From JAJDTR01 sp965220415 (GTDB lineage: Bacteria; Poribacteria; WGA-4E; JAJDTR01), in contig OZ244829.1 in assembly GCA_965220415.1 (NCBI GenBank), positions 930,001-994,000 on the forward strand: a stretch of 64,000 nt of DNA, written 5' to 3'. Below are positions 51,745 to 60,332 of this stretch, in pieces. Numbering within the stretch: the stretch's first letter is position 1; every line of letters starts with the position of its first letter. A program made the position numbers and the translations under genes. The notes under the pieces were generated by a model, which saw only the letters and a list, made by a program, of their open reading frames with translations, searched no databases and was not told where the DNA came from.

Positions 51745-52146
51745 CTCATTATCCATTCGCTTGATCTCCGCTGGAGTGAAAACCAGACCACGAAGGAACA
51801 CTTTTCACGGCTAGTCATTGAGCGAAAAAGGAGTGTTACTTGCTGAATGAATTATTCCGACAGGGATAATGGCATGCTGTCAATAATGATGCGGGATACG
51901 GCTAACTGAGAATTTAAACTCTTAGGTGCTCGATAATGCCGAAGATAAACTTTTATATTAAAACTGGCTTAATCCGTCTATTGCACCTGCGGACTCGTCA
52001 TTAGACTTTTCTCTCCGCAACTCTTTGCATCCCTTTTCCTACGTGTTTTGTCTTTACTGAGGCTATATTTACCAGTCCATTCGATCTGTGAATACAGAGA
52101 TTGTAACAAAGTGAAAAAAGCCTAAAACCGATGTGAAAAAAATGCG

Positions 52147-52174
52147 TTGACAAAATTCAAATGTATGGTATCAT
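52147..52174 (+). promoter_or_regulatory. nrdR promoter
   Basis: TTGACA (52147-52152) and TATCAT (52169-52174) with a 16-base spacer, about 50 bases before ATG 52224. Confidence 0.55.
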
Positions 52175-52187
52175 TTATATATTGTGT
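52172..52187. promoter_or_regulatory. Possible NrdR box
   Basis: CATTTATATATTGTGT matches 11 of 16 bases of the classical ACACTATATATAGTGT box and overlaps the -10 region, fitting autoregulation. No paired second box was found. Confidence 0.35.
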
Positions 52188-52223
52188 AAAATTCAGGAAT
52201 GACACACAAGATGCCGGTGATTT

Positions 52224-52688
52224 ATGAAATGCCCATACTGTGGAAGTTTTGAGACAAAAGTCTTGGACAAACGCGAGACCGACGGTAGGAGTGTCACCCG
52301 TAGACGTCGAGAATGCCTCATCCCGACGTGTGCAAAACGGTTCACCACGTATGAGCGGGCAGAGGTACTGGATCTGTTCGTCATCAAGAAAGACCAACGG
52401 CGCGAAGCGTTTAATCGGGGAAAGTTGAGGCGCAACCTGATGAAGGCGTGTGAAAAACGACCGATTAGTCAAGAGACAATCGATCGCCTGATTGGCGAAA
52501 TCGAGCAGCAGTTGATTAGCATGCGAAAGTCGGAGATTGACAGTCGATCAATCGGCGAGTTGGTCATGGACATACTCAAAGACACCGACAAGGTTGCCTA
52601 TATTCGATTTGCTTCTGTCTATCGTGATTTTGAGGATGTAGCAGATTTTGAAAATGAACTGCAACAGCTTACTCAGAATCCACAATAG
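52224..52688 (+). CDS. nrdR: NrdR transcriptional repressor of ribonucleotide reductase genes
   Basis: The 154-residue protein has the N-terminal zinc ribbon (Cys3, Cys6, Cys31, Cys36) and an ATP-cone domain (LFVIKKDQRREAFNRGKLRRNLMKACEKRPIS). NrdR senses ATP/dATP and represses nrd operons. The second Cys pair is C-x4-C (CLIPTC), two residues longer than the usual CxxC. ATG 52224 has only a GATG-type weak ribosome site. It lies 238 bases upstream of nrdJ on the same strand, the classical target gene. Confidence 0.95.
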   Translation: MKCPYCGSFETKVLDKRETDGRSVTRRRRECLIPTCAKRFTTYERAEVLDLFVIKKDQRREAFNRGKLRRNLMKACEKRPISQETIDRLIGEIEQQLISMRKSEIDSRSIGELVMDILKDTDKVAYIRFASVYRDFEDVADFENELQQLTQNPQ

Positions 52689-52926
52689 AGTTTGCGCACC
52701 AAAGTTAAGCGCTTTTGAATTTCTCAACACAAGATGCGTTCAAGCATTTGATTGAAGTGAATTTACGCCAGCGCGCGTCAAAAATTCAAATTCGCCGTCA
52801 TCATTGTATCAATTCAAATTGACTATGTACATTATTTAGAGATTGGAAGATTGCGATAATTGTATAGTTGTGGCTGCTCTCTTGTCACTCCGATGTTGCA
52901 TGTCGGCAGCTTCGAAAGGAAGAAAG

Positions 52927-55900
52927 ATGTCTGACCCTAATGTCGATTCAATCGCGGCGGCGCCGTCCGACGAGTCTCCCCGCATCGAACAACCTGATGC
53001 CACGCGGAAGCGCGGCTTGAAGATTAAACGCCATTTCACCAGTTCCGGTAACCACCCGTTCGATGAGATGAAATGGGAACAGAGAGATGCGACCATCTAC
53101 AACGAAAAAGGGGAGACAATTTTTGAGCAAAAAGGCATTGAAGTTCCAGAATCTTGGTCACAGTTGGCGACTGATATAGGCGCATCGAAATACCTCCGCA
53201 AAGCCGGTGTACCGGGCACGGGCAACGAAGTAAGTATGCGCCAGTTGGTCACACGAGTTGCCCGCACGATCCGCCGTTCAGGAGACGAATTCGGGGGCTA
53301 CTTTGCTACGCCAGAAGATGCAGACGCATTTGAGTCGGAATTAACCTATCTATTGATTTCACAACGAGGGGCATTCAACTCCCCTGTTTGGTTCAATTGC
53401 GGGCTTTGGCACGAGTACGGTATTGAAGGCGGTGGCGGTAACTTCTTCTGGGATCGAGCAACGCAAAGCGTCCAGACATCAACGAATGCGTACGAACACC
53501 CGCAAAACTCGGCGTGTTTTATCCAAAGTGTAGATGATTCGCTTGACTCTATGCTTGAATTACAAAAAGCGGAAGTTCGACTCTTCAAGTACGGGAGCGG
53601 CACGGGCACAAATTTCAGCAAGATTCGGGCGAAGCGAGAGGAATTGTCCGGCGGGGGTGCATCGTCCGGGGTACTTTCCTTCCTGGAAGGTTTCGACCGG
53701 TGGGCAGGAAGCATAAAGTCCGGGGGAACGACACGCAGGGCAGCGAAGATGGTTATCCTTGACATGGATCACCCGGAGATTGACGACTTTATTGACTGGA
53801 AACTGCACGAAGAGAAAAAGGCACAAGCGCTGATTGCAGCCGGTTACGAATCCGATTTTAACGGTGAAGCGTACCGGACAATCAGTGGGCAAAATAGCAA
53901 TAATTCCGTCCGAATACCCAACGCCTTCATGGACTCATACCTTAAGAACGGAAAATGGCATACGACGTATCGCATGAACGGAAGGGTCGCCGACGAACAC
54001 GATGCGAAACACCTAATGGACAAGATCTCGTATGCCGCTTGGGCGTGCGCCGACCCCGGCGTCCAGTTCGACGGCACTATTCAGAAATGGAACACTTGCA
54101 AGAACACAGACAGGATTAACGGGACTAATCCGTGCAGCGAGTTCGTCTTCTTGGATGACACGTCGTGTAATCTGGCAAGCATCAATTTGGTGAAATTCCT
54201 GAGAGAGGATGGAACATTTGACGTTGAAGCCTACCGTCAGGCTATCCGCATATTTATCATAGCCATGGAAATTATCGTGGAAATCTCCTCGTACCCGACC
54301 GATCGGATTGCCAGCCGGTCACATGATTTCCGTCCACTAGGATTGGGATATGGGAATCTCGGCGCGTTATTGATGTTGAACGGGATCCCGTATGATTCGG
54401 AGATTGGCTTGGCTTGGGCAGGAGCCATCTCAGCTATTTTGTCGGGACACGGCTACCTTACGAGCGCGGAGATAGCGAGCAGCGTTGGGGCTTTTGCCGG
54501 ATTCGATGAAAATCGGGCGTCGATGTTGGATGTCATGCGGATGCACCGCGACGAGGCTTACAAACTCGACGAGATTGCATGTCCGCAAACCTTGCTCAAG
54601 GCGGCGCATGAAGATTGGGATGCGTGTGTACGAGCGGGAGAAAGATTCGGATACCGAAATTCGCAGATAAGCGTGATCGCTCCGACCGGTACCATCGCGT
54701 TCCTGATGGACTGCGATACGACGGGTATAGAACCCGATTTTGCGCTCGTGAAGTTCAAGAAACTCGCCGGTGGCGGATATTTCAAGATTGTCAATCAGGC
54801 TGTGCCGAATGCGTTGGCGCAACTCGGTTATCCACGCAGCCAAATTGATGGAATCGTAACGCACATTGTAGGGAGTGGAACGCTTAAGGGCGTACCCTAC
54901 ATCAATGAGCGAACTCTCAAGGACAAAGGTTTCACCGATGAAGATCTGGGCAAAGTAGAGCAAATGCTGCCAAGCGTTTTTAGTTTGGACCTCGCCTTTG
55001 CTCCCGGTATCCTCGGCGACGACTGTTTGGAACGCTTGGGATTTGATAGCGCGAAAGCGCAGGAGCCGGGATTCAATATCTTGAGCGCCATTGGATTTCG
55101 TCAGGAAGAAATCGATGCTGCCGATGAAACCATCTGTGGATACGGGACAGTCGAAGGCGCTCCGTATCTCAGGGAAACGCACTATCCTATCTTCGATTGC
55201 GCGAACAAGTGCGGCCGAACTGGAACTCGTTTCATCGAACCGATGGGACACGTCAGAATGATGGCGGCGGTTCAGCCATTCATCAGCGGCGCAATCAGTA
55301 AAACGGTCAATCTTCCGAACGATGCTACCGTGGAAGACATCACACAAGTTTATGTTGAGGCGTGGAAACTCGGCGTCAAATGTTTGGCAGTCTACCGCGA
55401 TGGCTCCAAGAGTAGCCAGCCGTTGTCATCGGTAAATCAACAGGAGGAGAAAGAGAGTCAACCCGTACGCAAGCGTCTACCCGATGAACGTCCATCAATT
55501 ACTCACAAATTCAGCATCTCGGGACACGAAGGTTATATCACCGTTGGCATGTATGAAGACGGGAGGCCCGGAGAGGTGTTTCTGAACATGTCGAAAGAGG
55601 GATCTGTCATCTCCGGACTAATGGACACCATTGCGCTGATGACTTCGGTCTCGTTACAACACGGCGTGTCGTTGGAATTCTTTGTGGACAAGTTCAGCCA
55701 TATCCGATTTGAACCGTCGGGGTTCACGAACAACAAAGATATTCCAATCGCCAAGTCTATCATTGATTACGTGTTCCGCTGGCTTGGGCTAAAGTTCCTT
55801 CCCGACAGCCAAATTGCCGCCGGTGAAGTTGCAAGCCTTGAAGACGAACTGGCAAATCCACAGCAACTGCCGCCCTTATCATCCGGCCAAGAGATTGACA

Positions 55901-56037
55901 AAATCGAAGCGCGTGAAAAACAGGTGGCGGCTATGCAGTCCGACTCGCCTCCGTGCCACGCTTGCGGTACCATTATGACACGGAACGGAACGTGTTACCG
56001 GTGCGTCAATTGCGGCGCGACGAGCGGATGTTCGTAA
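52927..56037 (+). CDS. nrdJ: Adenosylcobalamin-dependent (class II) ribonucleotide reductase
   Basis: This 1036-residue enzyme makes deoxyribonucleotides with coenzyme B12. The catalytic segment GTNPCSEFVFLDDTSCNLASINL is intact, and the PTGTIAFLMDCDTTGIEPDF glycyl/barrel segment and the C-terminal CHACG...CYRCVNCGATSGC zinc/redox cysteines are present. ATG 52927 after AAAGGAAGAAAG is preferred over the earlier ATG at 52843. The N-terminal ~45 residues are a low-complexity polar tail. No cobalamin riboswitch is seen before it. Needs the adenosyltransferase at 3.9 kb (inference). Confidence 0.97.
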   Translation: MSDPNVDSIAAAPSDESPRIEQPDATRKRGLKIKRHFTSSGNHPFDEMKWEQRDATIYNEKGETIFEQKGIEVPESWSQLATDIGASKYLRKAGVPGTGNEVSMRQLVTRVARTIRRSGDEFGGYFATPEDADAFESELTYLLISQRGAFNSPVWFNCGLWHEYGIEGGGGNFFWDRATQSVQTSTNAYEHPQNSACFIQSVDDSLDSMLELQKAEVRLFKYGSGTGTNFSKIRAKREELSGGGASSGVLSFLEGFDRWAGSIKSGGTTRRAAKMVILDMDHPEIDDFIDWKLHEEKKAQALIAAGYESDFNGEAYRTISGQNSNNSVRIPNAFMDSYLKNGKWHTTYRMNGRVADEHDAKHLMDKISYAAWACADPGVQFDGTIQKWNTCKNTDRINGTNPCSEFVFLDDTSCNLASINLVKFLREDGTFDVEAYRQAIRIFIIAMEIIVEISSYPTDRIASRSHDFRPLGLGYGNLGALLMLNGIPYDSEIGLAWAGAISAILSGHGYLTSAEIASSVGAFAGFDENRASMLDVMRMHRDEAYKLDEIACPQTLLKAAHEDWDACVRAGERFGYRNSQISVIAPTGTIAFLMDCDTTGIEPDFALVKFKKLAGGGYFKIVNQAVPNALAQLGYPRSQIDGIVTHIVGSGTLKGVPYINERTLKDKGFTDEDLGKVEQMLPSVFSLDLAFAPGILGDDCLERLGFDSAKAQEPGFNILSAIGFRQEEIDAADETICGYGTVEGAPYLRETHYPIFDCANKCGRTGTRFIEPMGHVRMMAAVQPFISGAISKTVNLPNDATVEDITQVYVEAWKLGVKCLAVYRDGSKSSQPLSSVNQQEEKESQPVRKRLPDERPSITHKFSISGHEGYITVGMYEDGRPGEVFLNMSKEGSVISGLMDTIALMTSVSLQHGVSLEFFVDKFSHIRFEPSGFTNNKDIPIAKSIIDYVFRWLGLKFLPDSQIAAGEVASLEDELANPQQLPPLSSGQEIDKIEAREKQVAAMQSDSPPCHACGTIMTRNGTCYRCVNCGATSGCS

Positions 56038-56085
56038 GGAGCGGAGTAGCACACACGCCAAAATGCCGGGAACGAGGTTGCCAAA

Positions 56086-56391
56086 ATGAAAATTATTGCT
56101 GATCTGTGCGTGGTGCCGATAGGAGTCGGAGTATCTGTTTCAAAGCATGTGGCGGCGTGTGAGAAGGTACTCAAGGAGGCGGGGCTGAAAACGCAACTCC
56201 ACGCCTACGGCACCAATGTTGAGGGAGAGTGGGACGTAGTTTTTGCCGCCATCAAGCGCTGCCACGAAGTGGTGCACGACATGGGCGCGCCGCGCATCTC
56301 GACAACGTTGAAGTTTGGTACGCGCACCGACCGAACCCAGACTATGGATGACAAGGTCACCAGCGTCCAACAAAAATTGGGAGTGGAGTGA
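56086..56391 (+). CDS. MTH1187/YkoF-like thiamine-binding family protein
   Basis: The 101-residue protein matches the MTH1187 family: MKIIADLCVVPIGVGVSVSKHVA, LHAYGTNVEGEWDVVFAAIKRCHE and STTLKFGTRTDR. Members form ferredoxin-like tetramers and some bind thiamine or hydroxymethylpyrimidine. GAGGTTGCCAAA precedes ATG 56086, 48 bases after nrdJ, so they may be cotranscribed without an obvious functional link. Confidence 0.9.
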   Translation: MKIIADLCVVPIGVGVSVSKHVAACEKVLKEAGLKTQLHAYGTNVEGEWDVVFAAIKRCHEVVHDMGAPRISTTLKFGTRTDRTQTMDDKVTSVQQKLGVE

Positions 56392-56492
56392 TGGAAGAAG
56401 GGAATATTGGAAGGTAATTTCTCATAATATGGATTCCATTTCTCGGTCTTGGTATTCTATTTCGCGCACGCTGAGAGCCGACTACGCGCTAA

Positions 56493-56746
56493 GAACCTGT
56501 TTGAATAATCGGTAGCAAAGCCATTTTTGGTTATTTGTAGGAAGGTTTTTCATGTTTTTATTGTCGTCTACTACCTACCTGTGGGATTTCTATCGCCTTC
56601 GCTATCCGCTAAGTTGATCCCGCCCTGGGGTTCAGGTGCCTCAGGTGCACGGGGTTTGTGGCATTTCTACACACCTTCCGCCCCCTGGGGTTTTTAAAGG
56701 CTGGTGCGCAGTGCGCACCCTACAACTGCACTTTTCAAACAGGTTC
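56493..56746. mobile_element. MITE family M1, copy 3, interrupted by a 38-mer
   Basis: GAACCTGTTTGAATAATCGG...TTTTCAAACAGGTTC, flanked by TAA at 56490-56492 and 56747-56749. A 38-bp repeat (56583-56620) splits it cleanly at CTGT|CGCCC; without it the element is about 216 bases. Confidence 0.85.
56583..56620 (+). repeat. 38-bp repeat inserted into the M1 MITE
   Basis: GGGATTTCTATCGCCTTC...TAAGTTGATCC. Flanks CTGT and CGCCC rejoin to the sequence of copies 1 and 2, showing an insertion without visible target duplication. Confidence 0.8.
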
Positions 56747-56764
56747 TAAGGCACCGACCGACTT

Positions 56765-57643
56765 TTAATTTACCGTAAAGTTTATGAAAATCTCCCCGGA
56801 CTGCACCACCTGAGACACATTTTTGGGCAGGGCGCTGAATCGAATCTGTTCTACGTAGCGCCTCGCGCGCTCCTTCAACCTGACCTCGCCGATAGTCGTC
56901 CGCCCCGGCTTGATTTGCACGCTGAACACGCTTCCATCGGGCCGAACCTTGAAACTCAGATGCACGCCTCCGCCCTGTTTGCCTTTTGACTGAAGCGGCT
57001 TCTCCAAGCCGCTTATCACGGCTCGACCACTGACCTCACCGCTGATTTCGTAGGGCACGCCTTCAGTAATCAGATTGGTCTTGACACCCGACAATCTGCC
57101 CGGCGCGAACCTACCCGCGAGTGCCTTTCCGCTCTCACCTGTAATGGAACGGCGCGCATCCCGCTCCGGCAATCCCCTATGGCTATCGCGCCCGTGATGC
57201 CCCGTCTCAATGTCAATCGGTTTGCTACGAACCAATGCGTTGGGTTCATCCAAAAAATCACCTTTACTGCGTCCTTTCGACGGCGGCGCGCCGAGTGACA
57301 AGCGATCGGGATTCTCACTGGACGCCTGTGTCCTCCGAAGCTTCGGTAATCCGCCTTTCGTTTGGGTCGCCGTAAGATATTCACTTAGATTCGTCGTGGG
57401 TTGGATTTGGGGTAGCGTCTCGGAGGGTTGATTCTGGCGGACATTGGGGATTGCGACGGGAATCTCCGTTTTGATCTTCTTTCGCGGCGATTCTGTTTTA
57501 ACGAATTCAACGTTAATGGCAGACTCCTTGGGTCGCGGCGGTGACTTGGGAGCAATCGCCAGAGCCATCAAAAGGGCAAACACGATATGCTCAATGACCA
57601 CGATCCCTATGAAGAAGCGACCTCCGCGTTTTTTCCCCTCCAT
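56765..57643 (-). CDS. TonB-like energy transducer
   Basis: The 292-residue protein has a basic start, one inner-membrane helix (~10-30), a long Pro/Lys/Ser-rich periplasmic region and a C-terminal TonB domain (GGGVHLSFKVRPDGSVFSVQI...EIFINFTVN). TonB carries proton-motive force from the ExbB channel to outer-membrane proteins. The start codon overlaps the stop of the exbB-like gene by one base (TGATG). No ExbD gene lies between. Last gene of the envelope operon. Confidence 0.88.
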   Translation of the reverse strand: MEGKKRGGRFFIGIVVIEHIVFALLMALAIAPKSPPRPKESAINVEFVKTESPRKKIKTEIPVAIPNVRQNQPSETLPQIQPTTNLSEYLTATQTKGGLPKLRRTQASSENPDRLSLGAPPSKGRSKGDFLDEPNALVRSKPIDIETGHHGRDSHRGLPERDARRSITGESGKALAGRFAPGRLSGVKTNLITEGVPYEISGEVSGRAVISGLEKPLQSKGKQGGGVHLSFKVRPDGSVFSVQIKPGRTTIGEVRLKERARRYVEQIRFSALPKNVSQVVQSGEIFINFTVN

Positions 57644-58338
57644 CAGTCTTCAACCCTTTTCAACTCCCGAATGTCCCCATATTCCTCTTGAAAGAGTTTG
57701 TACTCCCCGGTGGCGAGAAAGCGAACGAGCGACATCCCGTGCCTTTCCAAATCCGCGAGAAACCGATCCGCCTTATTCCTGAAGTAATCGTAAGCGACAT
57801 AACTAGGCAGCGCGACAATTAATCCGGCGGCGGTGGTGAGCAACGCTTCGGAAATACCGTCCGCGATGGTGGGCAACTGTTTGGTTTGCACGTCTATCAA
57901 TGCACCAAACGATCCTCTCATGCCAAGCACCGTGCCGAGCAAACCGGTGAACATTGCGACGGGCGCAAGCATTGCCAACGTGCTGAGTCCCTCATTCAGA
58001 ACCGGTTTTTCAGCACGAATCGCCTGACGAATAACGCGCTTGAGAGTCTCCTCGTCGGCATTGCGATGCCGGATTCCGGTTCGAAGGACATTACTCAATG
58101 GTCCGGGGCTCTTTTCGCACATCTTGATGGCAATGTCCGGATTGCCCCGCACAAGTTCATGATAGATACTTTGTGTCACAAAACGCGAAGGGATGACTCG
58201 CGGACGGTGCAGGTGGTACGCCCGTTCAAGAATAATCTTATGCGACCAGAGCGAGAAAAAGATTATCGGGATTAATATAGGTCCCCCACTCGTCAACCGG
58301 TCTATGCCCGAGACGATTAGGTTTAGGAGGTATTCCAT
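57643..58338 (-). CDS. MotA/TolQ/ExbB proton-channel protein
   Basis: The 231-residue protein has three membrane segments at about 17-35, 120-140 and 160-178. The last two match the ExbB/TolQ core: LAMLAPVAMFTGLLGTVLGMRGSF and GISEALLTTAAGLIVALPSYVAYDYF, with the pore-lining Thr residues. It forms the proton channel that drives TonB or Tol systems. Translationally coupled to the TonB gene. ExbD/TolR, normally required, is missing here and may be shared from elsewhere. Confidence 0.93.
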   Translation of the reverse strand: MEYLLNLIVSGIDRLTSGGPILIPIIFFSLWSHKIILERAYHLHRPRVIPSRFVTQSIYHELVRGNPDIAIKMCEKSPGPLSNVLRTGIRHRNADEETLKRVIRQAIRAEKPVLNEGLSTLAMLAPVAMFTGLLGTVLGMRGSFGALIDVQTKQLPTIADGISEALLTTAAGLIVALPSYVAYDYFRNKADRFLADLERHGMSLVRFLATGEYKLFQEEYGDIRELKRVED

Positions 58339-58377
58339 AAGCTATGCTGCCAATCAAGAATATGAAAAAGACCGTGA

Positions 58378-60114
58378 TTAAAATTTCAACTCGAGTCCGA
58401 AATCAAGATAATCTTGTGCAAGCTCGTACTCATCCAAGAGCATGTATGTACCGATAGCAAAATTCCCGCCAACAAACAAGCCCACACGGTTTTCGATGAA
58501 CTTGCTTATCTTCGGTTTCAGCAGAAGGTAACGCTCCAACCTTTTATCGGGCGTCTCATCCGGATAGCGTGCGCCTCGAAACTCCCCGCCTAGCTCAATG
58601 TGGAAATCAGCCGGCAAATGAAAGTTAAGGTTCAAGTCAATGAAGTCATTTGGTCGATATGCAATCCATTCGCCATCCTCCGGCTTATGAACTTCATGTG
58701 TGTACTGAACCTGCGCTTCCAAGCGATTCGCTATGAAGGCAGTCATACCGAGGCTCCCGCCGAAGATTCGGACGGACGTATCGCGATTCTGCGGCGCCCA
58801 TGTAAGCTCTTTCGCAGCGCTGGCGGAATTTGTCGATAGATTTTCTAGGACAACAAGGTCCTCAATCTGCTTGGCAAACCCGGATAAATTGGCTTCAAAC
58901 CTCCTCCCTTGGTGGCGGGTAAGGGTCACCTTTCCGTCCCACGTCTTTTCGGGGCGTAAGAGCGGATTCAGGTTGAGGTAATCAGCGTCGAAGTAAAGGT
59001 CCGACAGCTTGGCGCGCTGGATATTCCGTCTCCCCTTCAATTGAAACGCCCAGCGGTCGCCTAGGTGTGTTGTAATCGCCACATGTGGATTAACCTTTAT
59101 GTGTGTAACGTCGTCTCCAAGGCTGTCGCGTTCACGGTAGCCAACCCCTTCCACTCCCATCCCCAAAACAAACCATTTGGCGGAAGTAAACTCATCACGA
59201 AGATACAAGCGGAAGATTGTTGACCAATTGTCTCGACTGAGCAACCCATCTGCATCGGGGTCATTCGCTGCGGTGAAGTATTCCGCAACCGCGCCGAGAT
59301 GGATTGGGTTTATGTCAACTCCTCTACCGAGGTGAAATGGATTTTGTATGCCGACGGGGATTTCCAGATCGAGTTTAAATCGCAGGTCCGTCGCCCGATT
59401 TTCGGCTTGCGTTTCCCCATCCTCGGGAAGAAGGCGAAACTCCTCAAGATCGACGGATATCGCGGTGCGTCCCCTTGGTGAAATCCCGTGCTCCCAACGG
59501 GCATTGGAACGGAGATGTTGTACCTCTTTGCCAATAGGGTTATTCCCCGGTTCAGTCGCTAACCAGTTAAGATTCTTGAGGTCAAGCGCGGCATCCACCG
59601 CGAGTTCGCTCCGCTCGCCGTACTGATAAGTTAACCCGCCCCGAATCCCGTCAGCGCTATAGTCTCCCCGTCCTTTTGTGCGCTCGTTGCCTAACTGCTT
59701 ACGGTTCAGATAAAGAAACGCACGCGTGTCCTCAAGGTTTCCCCCGAATACCGCCTGATAGAAGAGGGCGTCGGGCAGACTTGGGTAGGCGGTAAGTCTC
59801 AGCAAGTAGTTTTCGCGCGGTAACGGTTGCGTTCTGCTGACTTTGGTCGGCGTTAGGATAGGCGGCAGGTTCCATCGGCGTTCTTTGGCATATAACGCCA
59901 ATGCGGGTATGAGTTGGGGCTTGGCTGAATCCTTGAATCGTGCGCGGGGCAGCAACCATATCTGCGTCGTATCAATAATTCGCGCCCGAATGACTTCTGG
60001 CAAATCTTCGGCTTGCAACTCTTCTTCGGATACCGGCGGTTGGGCATACAGATTGAAACCGCTCAGCCCACAGAAAATGACGAGAAGATTGATTGCCAAT
60101 AGATGTTTTGCCAA
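58378..60114 (-). CDS. Outer-membrane beta-barrel protein (TonB-receptor-like, no plug)
   Basis: The C-terminal ~450 residues alternate in beta-barrel fashion and end in ELKF, the aromatic end recognised by the BAM complex. An export signal (AKHLLAINLLVIFCGLSGFNLYAQ) lies at the start when TTG 60114 is taken (578 residues); the frame also opens at TTG 60216, where the ribosome site is too close. No plug domain or TonB box is evident, but the barrel resembles TonB-dependent receptors. It lies between a TPR protein and ExbB/TonB genes with small gaps. Ligand unknown. Confidence 0.75.
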   Translation of the reverse strand: MAKHLLAINLLVIFCGLSGFNLYAQPPVSEEELQAEDLPEVIRARIIDTTQIWLLPRARFKDSAKPQLIPALALYAKERRWNLPPILTPTKVSRTQPLPRENYLLRLTAYPSLPDALFYQAVFGGNLEDTRAFLYLNRKQLGNERTKGRGDYSADGIRGGLTYQYGERSELAVDAALDLKNLNWLATEPGNNPIGKEVQHLRSNARWEHGISPRGRTAISVDLEEFRLLPEDGETQAENRATDLRFKLDLEIPVGIQNPFHLGRGVDINPIHLGAVAEYFTAANDPDADGLLSRDNWSTIFRLYLRDEFTSAKWFVLGMGVEGVGYRERDSLGDDVTHIKVNPHVAITTHLGDRWAFQLKGRRNIQRAKLSDLYFDADYLNLNPLLRPEKTWDGKVTLTRHQGRRFEANLSGFAKQIEDLVVLENLSTNSASAAKELTWAPQNRDTSVRIFGGSLGMTAFIANRLEAQVQYTHEVHKPEDGEWIAYRPNDFIDLNLNFHLPADFHIELGGEFRGARYPDETPDKRLERYLLLKPKISKFIENRVGLFVGGNFAIGTYMLLDEYELAQDYLDFGLELKF

Positions 60115-60332
60115 TGGACATTGCCTGTTGGAAAACGGTTGCTGGAAGACGACCCTGCGGAGTCGTACTTTGAAAGGTGATGCATGAATCAGCGACAAGG
60201 CTGAGACGTGGTGCAACTCCCCCGAATCAACTCACCTTGAAAATCTGCGAGTGGCCAAACCTGCCCGGTCATGTCAGTTTTTTTCGGGCAAATTCAATGT
60301 ATAGGCGCCGCTTGGACGCGTCGCACATGGGA

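Larger units (their letters stand above)
50861..51948. repeat. Repeat A, copy 2, split by a 568-bp insertion
   Basis: 50861-50925 and 51494-51948 together parallel 27856-28264. Ends CTCATCTTCCGCATAAT and CGATAATGCCGAAGATAA are imperfect inverted repeats. It lies upstream of nrdR, as copy 1 does upstream of ileS. The region is about 110 bases longer than copy 1 even after removing the insertion because of extra 38-mers. Confidence 0.75.
56392..56764. other. Intergenic region between convergent genes, containing an M1 MITE
   Basis: The MITE (56493-56746) fills most of it. No separate terminator was recognised; the MITE palindromes may serve. Confidence 0.6.

Noticed and set aside
52689..52926. 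Cobalamin riboswitch upstream of nrdJ
   Set aside because: No B12-box-like core or matching stems in this AT-rich gap.
54430..55347. 305-codon minus-strand frame
   Set aside because: Antisense shadow of nrdJ, with no start signal or family match.
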